Shown here: one piece after another, positions 16,741 through 24,753 of the stretch
How the letters are laid out: each line of letters begins with the position of its first letter
How positions within the stretch are numbered: the first letter of the stretch is position 1
Assembly (NCBI RefSeq): GCF_000147335.1
Contig: NC_014501.1
Coordinates: forward strand, 3,470,300 to 3,534,299
DNA: 64,000 bases
From: Gloeothece verrucosa PCC 7822
Lineage (GTDB): Bacteria > Cyanobacteriota > Cyanobacteriia > Cyanobacteriales > Microcystaceae
Reading direction: 5' to 3'
Program-made: the position numbers and the translations under genes
Notes under the pieces: generated by a model
What the model was told of the DNA's origin: nothing
What the model saw: only the letters and a program-made list of their open reading frames with translations
Database searches by the model: none

Positions 16741-19194
16741 TTACTCCGACTTATGAGCCGCAGGGGGAGCAGGGGGAGCAATAGAAGTCACTGGAGCGGA
16801 GACGGGCACAGATTCAGCCGCCGGTGCTGCCGGTGTAGGAGCAGAATTGGAAGTCGCCACTGGGGCAGGAGCAGATTGACGAGGGGGAGAACTGGCAAAT
16901 GTTGTCGATCGTCTTCTTCGATAAGAATAATTATATCTAGGTTGTACCGGTTGAGGGGCAAAAGCTTGCTCTTGATTTCGTCGTCTTCTGCGTCTTCTGC
17001 GAGGTTCGGGTTGTGTTTGGGGTTGTGTTTGGACTTGAGTGTTGTTATTAGTGGTTTGAGCTTCTTGTTCTGTGGGTTGGGGTTCGGGCATTTTGTAGTA
17101 ACTATTTTTCGGTTTAATGGGTTCAGCTTTAATGGACCCTTTGCGCCCGTCTATGGGGGGTAAACTCTCAAAAGAAACTATCGGCATATTTTGCACCACA
17201 GGGAGCATAAACTGTCGCCACAGAGCCGCCGATGTACTACTAGCTCCCCAAGTAGGTTGATTATCATCATTTCCTAACCAAATTCCTGTTACTAATTGGG
17301 GAATATAGCCAATAAACCAAAGGTCTCTTGCTTTATCAGAGGTTCCCGTTTTTCCGGCCACGGGGCGGCCGATTTGGGCGGGTTGGCCGGTTCCATCATT
17401 GACGACTCCCTGTAACATCCAGGTCATAATGGCGCTGGTTCCCTCATCGATCGCTTTAACTGGCTTAAAATCTGCCTGATAGAGAATTTTACCGTTGCGG
17501 TCTATAATGCGGCTAATACCATAGGCGGGTTGATGAACGCCTTTATTAGCCAAAGTTCCATAAGCGCTGGTAATTTCTAATAAGTTGACTTCAGAGGCTC
17601 CCAAAGCTAGAGAATAGGTAGGTTTGAGGGGTGATTCTATGCCCATTCTTTTAGCAATTCTAATGATTGGATTCCATCCCACATCCACTAACGTTTTCAC
17701 CGCAACGACATTTAATGATTTAGTCAGGGCGTTACGCATAGAGACATATTGCCCGCTATAGGTATCTCCATAATTTTCCGGTTTATAGCCATCGACGACA
17801 TATTCTGCATCCAGGAAACCTTGATAAGGAGAAAATCCTGCCGCGATCGCTGTGGAATAGACAAAGGTTTTAAACGTCGATCCCGGTTGTCGCTTCGCTT
17901 GAGTAACACGATTGTACTGATTTTTTTCAAAATCATTGCCTCCCACCATCGCTTTAATTTGTCCGTTGCGGGGATCTATAGCCACGAGGGCAGCTTGAGA
18001 GAATCTTTGCCATCTCCCATATAAACTCACCGTCTGATCGACCTTTTCTTGGGCTACTTGTTGCCACTTAGGATTGAGGGTAGTTTCTACAATTAAGCCG
18101 CCGCGAGAAAGCACATCTTTTGAGAGATATCTGGGCAGTTCTTTTTGAATGTATTCGGTAAAATAGGGGGCTTGGCGTTGTAGGCGTTTGGGGGGACTGG
18201 GATTAATCGTCAGGGGGGAGGCGATAGCTGTAGCGGCTTGTTGTGGGGTAATAAATCCTTGTTCCTCCATGCGTTTAAGCACTAAATCCCGTCTTTGTTT
18301 AGCCGCTTTTTGATTTTCGATCGGAGAATAAAGACTCGGGGCGGGAACAATGCCGGCTAAGGTGGCGGCTTCGGTGAGGGTTAACTTTTCTACGGGTTTA
18401 CTAAAATAAATCCAAGAGGCATCAGCGACCCCATAAGCCCCCGAACCGAGATAGACAAAATTGAGATAACTTTCGAGAATTTGGGCTTTATCAAACCGTT
18501 GTTCAATTTTCTGAGCGACACGCATTTCGCGAATTTTGCGGTTGAAGCTTCGTTCTTGGGAGAGGAAAACCATTCTAGCGAGTTGTTGGGTGATGGTACT
18601 GCCTCCTTCCACCACATCTTTAGCCAGTAGGTTAGAGATCACGGCGCGGGAAATGCCTTGAAAATCTACGCCATGATGTTCTTGAAAGCGGCGATCTTCG
18701 CTGGCTATAAATGCTTTGAGGAGATAGTCGGGGAATTGCCATAATTTAAGGTGTTCATAAGGAATATCCCCAACTTGTTGTAAGATTGTGCCATCAGCCG
18801 CTTGAATGGTTAAACTGCCTTCAGGGGCGTAGGTGAGGACTTCATCAACGGATTTCGGGAGCGTGCTTTCTAAACGATAAATATTCCAGGCTACTACTAA
18901 GGTTGTGGTTCCCATGCCTAGGGTGATTCCCAAGCCGAACCAAAATTTAGGATGCTGATGAAGGGGATAGCGTTGATAGAGTCTTTGGATTTTGCTAGGG
19001 ACAACTGCCAATTTTTGCAATTTTGGCGAGAGGGCAGGCAGGGTTAGGCGAGGCAGCTTAAATCGCGGGGAGGGTTGCTCTGTAGGTTTTTCTAGGACTC
19101 CCACCGTCTTGTTATCTGGAGGTTCTATATTCTTAGCGACTGAGTGAAGTAATTGGCTTATTTTTTTTCTGAGCTTAAGGTTAAACTGTTTCAC
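16741..19194 (-). CDS. Class A penicillin-binding protein (PBP1A-type)
   Basis: The 817-residue bifunctional enzyme polymerises and cross-links peptidoglycan. After a basic tail there is one membrane segment near 85-105. The glycosyltransferase domain (GT51) carries EDRRFQEHHGVD with its catalytic Glu, and GGSTITQQLARM. The transpeptidase domain has PGSTFK, then KSLN (SxN) and GKTGTS. The last 120 residues are an unusual Pro/Ala/Gln-rich tail containing eight consecutive Arg and a second Arg cluster; such low-complexity periplasmic tails may bind wall polymers. The PBP2 gene lies about 6 kb away. Confidence 0.92.
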   Translation of the reverse strand: MKQFNLKLRKKISQLLHSVAKNIEPPDNKTVGVLEKPTEQPSPRFKLPRLTLPALSPKLQKLAVVPSKIQRLYQRYPLHQHPKFWFGLGITLGMGTTTLVVAWNIYRLESTLPKSVDEVLTYAPEGSLTIQAADGTILQQVGDIPYEHLKLWQFPDYLLKAFIASEDRRFQEHHGVDFQGISRAVISNLLAKDVVEGGSTITQQLARMVFLSQERSFNRKIREMRVAQKIEQRFDKAQILESYLNFVYLGSGAYGVADASWIYFSKPVEKLTLTEAATLAGIVPAPSLYSPIENQKAAKQRRDLVLKRMEEQGFITPQQAATAIASPLTINPSPPKRLQRQAPYFTEYIQKELPRYLSKDVLSRGGLIVETTLNPKWQQVAQEKVDQTVSLYGRWQRFSQAALVAIDPRNGQIKAMVGGNDFEKNQYNRVTQAKRQPGSTFKTFVYSTAIAAGFSPYQGFLDAEYVVDGYKPENYGDTYSGQYVSMRNALTKSLNVVAVKTLVDVGWNPIIRIAKRMGIESPLKPTYSLALGASEVNLLEITSAYGTLANKGVHQPAYGISRIIDRNGKILYQADFKPVKAIDEGTSAIMTWMLQGVVNDGTGQPAQIGRPVAGKTGTSDKARDLWFIGYIPQLVTGIWLGNDDNQPTWGASSTSAALWRQFMLPVVQNMPIVSFESLPPIDGRKGSIKAEPIKPKNSYYKMPEPQPTEQEAQTTNNNTQVQTQPQTQPEPRRRRRRRRNQEQAFAPQPVQPRYNYSYRRRRSTTFASSPPRQSAPAPVATSNSAPTPAAPAAESVPVSAPVTSIAPPAPPAAHKSE

Positions 19195-19302
19195 TACTTC
19201 AACTCCTCACCCCTGATGAGTTTAACGTGCCTCTTTGTCGAGTTGGATTTAGATTATTGGATTCTGCTAATTTTGTCAATTATTTTTAGGGGGCAATGTT
19301 GT

Positions 19303-21624
19303 TTAAGTAGCCGTTGTAAATTGAGTGATCATTTTGGTTAAAGTTTTCAACTGCTGTTTATGAAGGCCTACATTGGGGGGTTGCTCTCCGTAGCGCCAAC
19401 TAACATAAGCTTGAGAAATATCAGCGATAATGGCGGCGCTTTCTTGGGGATGATGTTCAACGGCACTCTTAGCATATTCTATGGGCGTTTGAGCAGGATG
19501 TTTAGGATATCCTTGCCTTTTGAGCAGGGCTAACATTTTTTGGTAGATTTGCTCCATAGGAGGCAATTTTGCTAAACGACGACGGTATCCCCATTTTCGT
19601 GCTGAATTAAATCCTAACCATCCCAAAAAACCCAAGGCGATAGCCATCATTAAACCCGCTAAAACGCCGATTAAACTACCCGATAGAAATTGCCATAAGC
19701 CGCTAAAGAAGTTTAAGAGTACCCCCATGATGCCATTCCAGAGATGATCAACGATCGCTGACACAGGGGAGGGAAGCCAGCCGGCTACCCATTGCCAAAT
19801 TTGTTTAAGAACGCTGAAGGTTTGCTCCTGTTCGAAAGAAGGGGGAATTATTTCATGTCCTGGAATCGGATCAAAGGAAAACCAACCGAAACCGGCTAGA
19901 TAAACTTCTGTGAGGGCATAAGCATCGGTATTATACACCAGATAATAGCCGGTCAAGGGGTTAAAGTGCCCAGGCGCAAAACCCACCGCTAACCGGGCCG
20001 GTATTCCTAGAGAGCGTAACATAACGGTTAAAACGGTGGAAAAATGATCGGCATAGCCGCCCTTATAATGAAATAGAAAAGCTTGAACTAAATCTTCATC
20101 TTCTTTAAAAAATGGCAAATCGGGAATCAGTTCATAATTTTGCTTAAGGGCTTGAGTTAGATAGAGAACTTTTTCATAAACACTCGTTAGCGGCTTAGGA
20201 GATTTAGCTAAGAGTTGTTCGGTTCGGGTGTGAACTTTATCAGCAATTTCTGGGGGAATTTGTAAATAGTATTTTCTGATTTGTTTCGGGTAATGTTCTT
20301 TGGCTTTTTGTAGTAGTGTGCGATTTCGATAGGGAACTTGGGAAATAATAGTATAAGTTAATCCTTCTGGTAGTAGTCCTGGGGAACGTAGACTTCCTTC
20401 TGGGTCAACGGCTATTTCTTTAGCAGGAAAATAGATATATTCAGGATAAGCTAAAGCCGGTATGACATTAGGTAAGGTTGAAGCCATACTGTAGGTTTGA
20501 ATGATTTCTTTTGTCTCAGTATATATGGGGGGAAGACTAAGAAAATAACGATATTGCCAAAAAGAATCTTGAAGATTTAATAATTGCTTGTGGCGGGAGA
20601 TTTCCCACCCCTGTCCGGTATAGTGGTCAAATGCCATTACTCGCCAAAATCCGGGGGCTTGTGAACGAACCCGCATGACTAATTCGGGTTTCATGTTGCC
20701 TCTGAGATTTTGATTCATTTTGGTATTAAAACCATAGTAAAATGTATCATCAACCTGACCAGAGCCTTCACTGAGGTTGGTTCCTAATCCTGTACCTTTT
20801 TGTCCGTCAGCGTTTCCCCCTTTTATATATCCTGGGTTCACTACATCTCGATTTTCTTGGTGAAAAACCTGGTTAGCTAATTCGGCAGGTCCACTCATGG
20901 GAAAAGTTTTTAACTGATATCCCTGAAAACGTGGCATGAGTGCAAAAATCATTAATCCTATTAATAAAGAGATTGCCGTAAAGGCACTCAAACGATGCCA
21001 TGATAAAGGAGAATAACGCTGACTCGAATTGTTCGTAGAGGCTGAAGAAACCGAAGATTTTGCTCGTAAATAATTATCGATGCTTTCTAGTCCCAGACGG
21101 GAACGATAATCTAAAATTAAAGTTGGCAGAGCAATACATAAAAATCCCACTAAAGGGAGTGAAAAGGCCAATGTTTGAGAGACGGTTCCGGCTACCCCGA
21201 TTAAAATTAGTCCGATGACCATTGAATACCCTAAATCTTTGCGCCGAGGTAGGTCAAAACTGTGGATAACTTGTAATTGAATTAATAATTTTGCTAGGGA
21301 CAGACGAGTATCGTTTAAATTGAGGTTAGATAAAAAATATACTAAGACTGCCAGCATAGCTATCGCTAGGAAAAATTTCATGGCGATGTTGCGTTCTTTG
21401 CGGCGATACCAACTCCAAGTTGCCCCGGCAATACTTAAAGGAATTGCCCAATAACTCATCTGGGTTTGGGCAGCTACATCAGTAGCGATAATACCGATAA
21501 TCACTAGAGTTTGTACTAAAATTCTCAGTAAGATAGATTCCTCGGTTTTGGGTAGAGGGCTAACTTGAATACGTTGCTGAATTTGTTGCCAAGGGGAAAG
21601 GATTTGAGGTTTACTGCTTACCAT
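19303..21624 (-). CDS. TgpA-like transglutaminase-fold membrane protein, catalytic residues lost
   Basis: The 773-residue protein has the TgpA layout: several N-terminal membrane helices (about 35-235), a periplasmic transglutaminase-like domain (about 440-600), another membrane segment (about 640-665) and a cytoplasmic DUF4129-like tail. In active members the core reads GYCEHFA, then DAHAWVE, then FDP. Here the Cys is Ala525 (GGYADHF) and the His is Tyr569 (TDAYALTEV), while Asp585 remains. The DNA at both codons reads cleanly, with no frameshift. It should therefore be a pseudo-enzyme with a binding or scaffold role, perhaps in envelope biogenesis next to the class A PBP gene. Confidence 0.85.
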   Translation of the reverse strand: MVSSKPQILSPWQQIQQRIQVSPLPKTEESILLRILVQTLVIIGIIATDVAAQTQMSYWAIPLSIAGATWSWYRRKERNIAMKFFLAIAMLAVLVYFLSNLNLNDTRLSLAKLLIQLQVIHSFDLPRRKDLGYSMVIGLILIGVAGTVSQTLAFSLPLVGFLCIALPTLILDYRSRLGLESIDNYLRAKSSVSSASTNNSSQRYSPLSWHRLSAFTAISLLIGLMIFALMPRFQGYQLKTFPMSGPAELANQVFHQENRDVVNPGYIKGGNADGQKGTGLGTNLSEGSGQVDDTFYYGFNTKMNQNLRGNMKPELVMRVRSQAPGFWRVMAFDHYTGQGWEISRHKQLLNLQDSFWQYRYFLSLPPIYTETKEIIQTYSMASTLPNVIPALAYPEYIYFPAKEIAVDPEGSLRSPGLLPEGLTYTIISQVPYRNRTLLQKAKEHYPKQIRKYYLQIPPEIADKVHTRTEQLLAKSPKPLTSVYEKVLYLTQALKQNYELIPDLPFFKEDEDLVQAFLFHYKGGYADHFSTVLTVMLRSLGIPARLAVGFAPGHFNPLTGYYLVYNTDAYALTEVYLAGFGWFSFDPIPGHEIIPPSFEQEQTFSVLKQIWQWVAGWLPSPVSAIVDHLWNGIMGVLLNFFSGLWQFLSGSLIGVLAGLMMAIALGFLGWLGFNSARKWGYRRRLAKLPPMEQIYQKMLALLKRQGYPKHPAQTPIEYAKSAVEHHPQESAAIIADISQAYVSWRYGEQPPNVGLHKQQLKTLTKMITQFTTAT

Positions 21625-21869
21625 AGGTGTGCTGATTCATAGGTCACTGTCTTAAAATGACCTGGCAAAAGAGATGATTAATTTTTTCCTACCGACTCAT
21701 CAGCCCTTAGCTAGTTACTATTATATTTTATTTGTTTGTTGATGTCTGCTGGTTTATTGCATCAGCTATTCTCAACCCAACGAGAAATTAGGCCTCGCCC
21801 TCCCACAACTTCTAAGCGAAACGCTATATGATGTTATTAAATCCTAAAATTATCAAAGAAGCGAGTTAA

Positions 21870-22364
21870 ATGAAACCTGTCCCTATTACTCCTAAACCGG
21901 GTCAAGAGTCCGTGTGGGATTATCCGCGTCCCCCTCGTCTTGAAGATGTCAGTAAGCAAATTCGTGTGATTTTTAATGGGATTATTTTGGCAGAAACACG
22001 ACGAGCAAAACGAGTTTTAGAAACTAGCCATCCGCCGGTTTATTATCTACCTGGAGAAGATATTAAGTTAGAATATTTAGTAGAAACAACTCAAAAAAGT
22101 TGGTGTGAGTGGAAAGGAAGATGTCTTTATTATGATGTTATTGTAGGGGATAAAAAAGCTAAAGCGGCGGCTTGGCGTTATCCTCAGCCGGTTGCTGAGT
22201 TTGCGGGTATTGAGAATTCTTATGCTTTTTATCCAGCCGCGATGGATGCTTGTTATGTTGATGATGAGTTAGTCAAGCCGCAGCCCGGGAATTTTTATGG
22301 GGGTTGGGTAACGTCGGATATTGTTGGGCCTTTTAAAGGAGAACCTGGCACAATGGGATGGTAA
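21870..22364 (+). CDS. DUF427 domain protein
   Basis: The 164-residue soluble protein matches the DUF427 family. The characteristic core is IRVIFNGIILAET, then HPPVYYLPGEDIKLEYL, then SWCEWKGRCLYYDV and AAWRYPQP. The fold is a small beta barrel and its biochemical role is not known. It starts with MKPVPITPKPGQESVWDYPRPP, a leader common in cyanobacterial members. It is followed on the same strand by an Uma2 gene, with a heptamer repeat array between them. Confidence 0.88.
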   Translation: MKPVPITPKPGQESVWDYPRPPRLEDVSKQIRVIFNGIILAETRRAKRVLETSHPPVYYLPGEDIKLEYLVETTQKSWCEWKGRCLYYDVIVGDKKAKAAAWRYPQPVAEFAGIENSYAFYPAAMDACYVDDELVKPQPGNFYGGWVTSDIVGPFKGEPGTMGW

Positions 22365-22391
22365 AGAAGAGGGTATACGAGGAAGAGAAAA

Positions 22392-22427
22392 ACTAATAAC
22401 TAATGACTAATAGCTAATGACTAATAA
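22392..22427. repeat. Heptamer repeat array at the Uma2 gene start
   Basis: ACTAATAACTAATGACTAATAG-type units run into the ATG of the next gene, so its first codons (ATG ACT AAT AAC) are part of the array. Same repeat class as at 6953. Confidence 0.65.
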
Positions 22428-23172
22428 CACCATTACTAAACTAGAAATTTCTTGGGAAAAATTACCGGATGATTTTGTTTTACCTGACGATCCAGTGGAT
22501 AATATATTACAACCTGCTTTAGCGGCTGCTTTAACAGAAAGTCTTAATATTAGCGGCAGACTATCTGAAAAGACTTTAACTCCTACTAATTATGGAATTT
22601 GTGCCACTGTCAACCGTAAGATAGTGGTCAAAGCGCCGGACTGGGCATATATTGCGGCTATTGATGTGCCTAAAGATGATGTTAGAAGGAGTTATACCCC
22701 CCGACTTCAAGGAGATATGCCGCTTATTGTGATGGAGTTTCTCTCAGATACAGAGGGGGGTGAATATTCGACTAAACCTACTTATCCGCCGGGTAAATGG
22801 TTCTTTTATGAACAAGTTTTGCAGGTTCCTAATTATGTTATTTTTGAACCGCTTACTGGGACTATAGAGGTTTATCGGTTAGATAATGCGGGGCGCTATC
22901 AGTTACAACCGGCTGATGAGAATGGACGTTATTTGATCCCACAAATGAATCTATTTTTGGGGGTTTGGCAAGGTACTCGAGAAAACCTGACCTGCTATTG
23001 GTTACGCTGGTGGGATGAACAGGGCGAGTTACTTTTGTGGGGTTCGGAGTTGGTTACTCAAGAACGTCAAAGGGCCGAAACCGAACGTCAAAGGGCCGAA
23101 ACCGAACGTCAAAGGGCCGAACGTTTGTTAGAACAACTTCGGGCGGCTGGTATTGAACCAGACTTAAAATAA
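22417..23172 (+). CDS. Uma2 family (DUF820) protein with coiled-coil tail
   Basis: The 251-residue protein belongs to the Uma2 family, which is expanded in cyanobacteria and has a PD-(D/E)XK nuclease-like fold; substrates are unknown. The core is at about 35-200 (PDWAYIAAID, PLIVMEFLSD, NYVIFEPLTGTIEVYRL). The usual Lys-containing helix is less regular than in the copy at 56310. The tail consists of exact tandem 18-bp units encoding RAETERQ-type heptads before RLLEQLRAAGIEPDLK, a short coiled coil. Its start codon lies in a heptamer repeat. Confidence 0.85.
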   Translation: MTNNTITKLEISWEKLPDDFVLPDDPVDNILQPALAAALTESLNISGRLSEKTLTPTNYGICATVNRKIVVKAPDWAYIAAIDVPKDDVRRSYTPRLQGDMPLIVMEFLSDTEGGEYSTKPTYPPGKWFFYEQVLQVPNYVIFEPLTGTIEVYRLDNAGRYQLQPADENGRYLIPQMNLFLGVWQGTRENLTCYWLRWWDEQGELLLWGSELVTQERQRAETERQRAETERQRAERLLEQLRAAGIEPDLK

Positions 23173-23219
23173 CTTAACAGTTAACAGTTAAGAGTAATGA
23201 TTTCTTAGCTGTTGACTGT

Positions 23220-23417
23220 TTATTGTTCTACGGTATGACCGGCATCTTCTATGACTTGCTTGATAGAATTTTCTGATGCGTCTGTTTCAACGGTAACAAT
23301 TTTCTTAGCGACATCCACGTTAACATTAGCTTGTGAATATTGATTGTGTATCGCTTTGGTAATCGTTTTAGCGCAAGCGTCACAAGCAATAGTAGGAACT
23401 TTTAGTTGAATAGTCAT
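23220..23417 (-). CDS. atx1: Copper metallochaperone Atx1
   Basis: This 65-residue single HMA-domain protein closely resembles the cyanobacterial Atx1 that carries Cu(I) to the P-type ATPases CtaA and PacS for plastocyanin supply. The start MTIQLKVPTIACDACAKTI holds the CxxC metal site at Cys12 and Cys15. GHTVEQ near the end carries a His that in Synechocystis Atx1 also contributes to copper binding. It lies 54 bp after an 84-residue unknown gene and downstream of sufR on the same strand. Confidence 0.88.
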   Translation of the reverse strand: MTIQLKVPTIACDACAKTITKAIHNQYSQANVNVDVAKKIVTVETDASENSIKQVIEDAGHTVEQ

Positions 23418-23471
23418 TGTTCGCTCATGAACAAAAGTTTAGAAGAGAATAAGTTTACTGTTTGAGATGCT

Positions 23472-23726
23472 TTACCATTTTAAAACGGCTGCATCAGTTC
23501 CTTGTTCTCTTCTAATTTTACCATCTTTTTCAAACCAATCAATAACCTGTTGATGAGTTATTTCTTCTAGCGGCACGCCTCTATCTTGAGCAATAATTTT
23601 TAAGAGTCTAAGGGAGGATATTGTTAAGCGAGTTAAAAATTTTTCGGGTGATGTGAGTAAAGCTTTGTCTACATCAGCAGATTCTTCCGGGGTTAAAAAT
23701 TGCGCGGGAGATTGTGATTCAATCAT
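23472..23726 (-). CDS. Conserved small hypothetical protein between sufR and atx1
   Basis: The 84-residue protein has no signal, membrane segment or cysteine. It begins MIESQSPAQFLTPEESADVD, is helical (FLTRLTISSLRLLKIIAQDRG) and ends with a Trp. Gaps of 42 bp to sufR and 54 bp to atx1, all on the same strand, make co-transcription likely. I recognise no named family. The position suggests a role near Fe-S or metal handling, but that is inference only. Confidence 0.7.
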   Translation of the reverse strand: MIESQSPAQFLTPEESADVDKALLTSPEKFLTRLTISSLRLLKIIAQDRGVPLEEITHQQVIDWFEKDGKIRREQGTDAAVLKW

Positions 23727-23768
23727 TTTTTATTTTGGCTGTTTGTTATTAGGAATTTTGGGCAGAAT

Positions 23769-24416
23769 TTATCGAGGTTGAATTAGATAACCACAACGAT
23801 GTTCTCCATTGTTGATCCAGTGGGTGCGTTCTATAATACAGTCAGGGAGAACGGCTGAAAACATTTCTAATTCATGTCCGCATACACTGGGATAAGATTC
23901 TGCCACTTCTGATATAGCACAATTATGTTCAGCTAAAATATATCCGGGTTGGCGACCCTGATGATTTTCTATTAGCAGTAATTCGGCCATGTAGCCTTCT
24001 TCTTGCCGCAGTTGAACTAATTTATTTACTCTTTCTTTTATAGAACCTATACCAAGGCGATCACGGTATTCAGCCGCTTTTCTTTGCCATTGTTTACGCA
24101 AAACTTCGCCGACTTGTTTTTCTCCCACTGTTTCGATGAGGGTATCCAAGAAGGAAACGGCAAATTCTCCATAGCGGTGAGGATATTTTTCGCGGCCTTG
24201 ACGACTTAAGCAATAGACATATTGGGGCCGTCCCATGCCGCTTTGTACAGCTTTATGTTCGATCAGTTCGTCGGTTTCTAAGTCTTTTAGATGACGGCGA
24301 ATTGCTTGGGGACTTATATCTAGGGTTCCTGCTAAGGTTTGTGCGGTGGCTTGACCGTACTTTAAGAGATAGTTAAGAATATCTTGTTTTGTAGAAGTAG
24401 GCTGAGTGGTAGTCAT
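23769..24416 (-). CDS. sufR: SufR, Fe-S cluster-sensing repressor of the suf operon
   Basis: The 215-residue regulator has a winged-helix DNA-binding domain (about 10-65; TLAGTLDISPQAIRRHLKDLE) and a C-terminal cluster-binding part. Cysteines at about 166, 179, 193 and 208 (EHNC, SVCGHE, PDC, HRCGY) include the ligands known to hold a [4Fe-4S] cluster in SufR. When cluster-loaded it represses sufBCDS and itself. It is divergent from sufB, and three CAAC-N6-GTTG sites lie in the shared 337-bp promoter region. Confidence 0.94.
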   Translation of the reverse strand: MTTTQPTSTKQDILNYLLKYGQATAQTLAGTLDISPQAIRRHLKDLETDELIEHKAVQSGMGRPQYVYCLSRQGREKYPHRYGEFAVSFLDTLIETVGEKQVGEVLRKQWQRKAAEYRDRLGIGSIKERVNKLVQLRQEEGYMAELLLIENHQGRQPGYILAEHNCAISEVAESYPSVCGHELEMFSAVLPDCIIERTHWINNGEHRCGYLIQPR

Positions 24417-24448
24417 ATTTCCCTGTCTGGGGATTAGCTCAACTTTGA

Positions 24449-24462
24449 CAACAGTTATGTTG
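24449..24462. promoter_or_regulatory. SufR operator 1 (sufR side)
   Basis: CAAC-AGTTAT-GTTG is an exact match to the CAAC-N6-GTTG inverted repeat known for SufR. It lies about 33 bp upstream of the sufR start codon, well placed for autorepression. Confidence 0.8.
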
Positions 24463-24612
24463 TTTATCTATTGTAATTCAGATTTGCCGGGAAATGCACT
24501 TAAGCGGGAAAACCCTACAGCTTACGGGTGTGTTAACAAAGCGTAACGCACTGTCAGGAGTTTGAATAAATGTTATTACTGTAGGGTATCAAGACAGCAA
24601 GTTCTACTTTGA

Positions 24613-24626
24613 CAACATCAATGTTG
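24613..24626. promoter_or_regulatory. SufR operator 2, inside a 32-bp palindrome
   Basis: CAAC-ATCAAT-GTTG is an exact SufR-type site. It sits at the exact centre of a wider palindrome (CTACTTT at 24604-24610, AAAGTAG at 24629-24635). It is about 130 bp before the sufB start. Confidence 0.85.
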
Positions 24627-24652
24627 CTAAAGTAGTGTAGAATAGACTTATA

Positions 24653-24666
24653 CAACAAACTTGTTG
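24653..24666. promoter_or_regulatory. SufR operator 3 (sufB side)
   Basis: CAAC-AAACTT-GTTG is a third exact site, 40 bp (about four helical turns) centre-to-centre from operator 2. The spacing would let two bound dimers lie on the same face of the DNA over the sufB promoter. Confidence 0.8.
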
Positions 24667-24753
24667 TTTAAGTCGAACCTGTACCGAACTCCTCTGCCAT
24701 CCTTGAGGCTTTGTTACCGTTAAACCCGTATTGTAGAGAGAACACTAATATCA

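Noticed and set aside
16753..17163. 136-codon Ser/Arg-rich frame on the + strand
   Set aside because: Antisense of the low-complexity PBP1A tail; composition is an artefact of that tail.
22417..23172. 18-bp tandem repeats as a CRISPR array
   Set aside because: Units are contiguous and in frame, with no spacers; they encode coiled-coil heptads.
24604..24645. A sigma-70 promoter for sufB from TTGACA at 24609 and TAGAAT at 24638
   Set aside because: The 23-bp spacing is too long; the true start site needs mapping.
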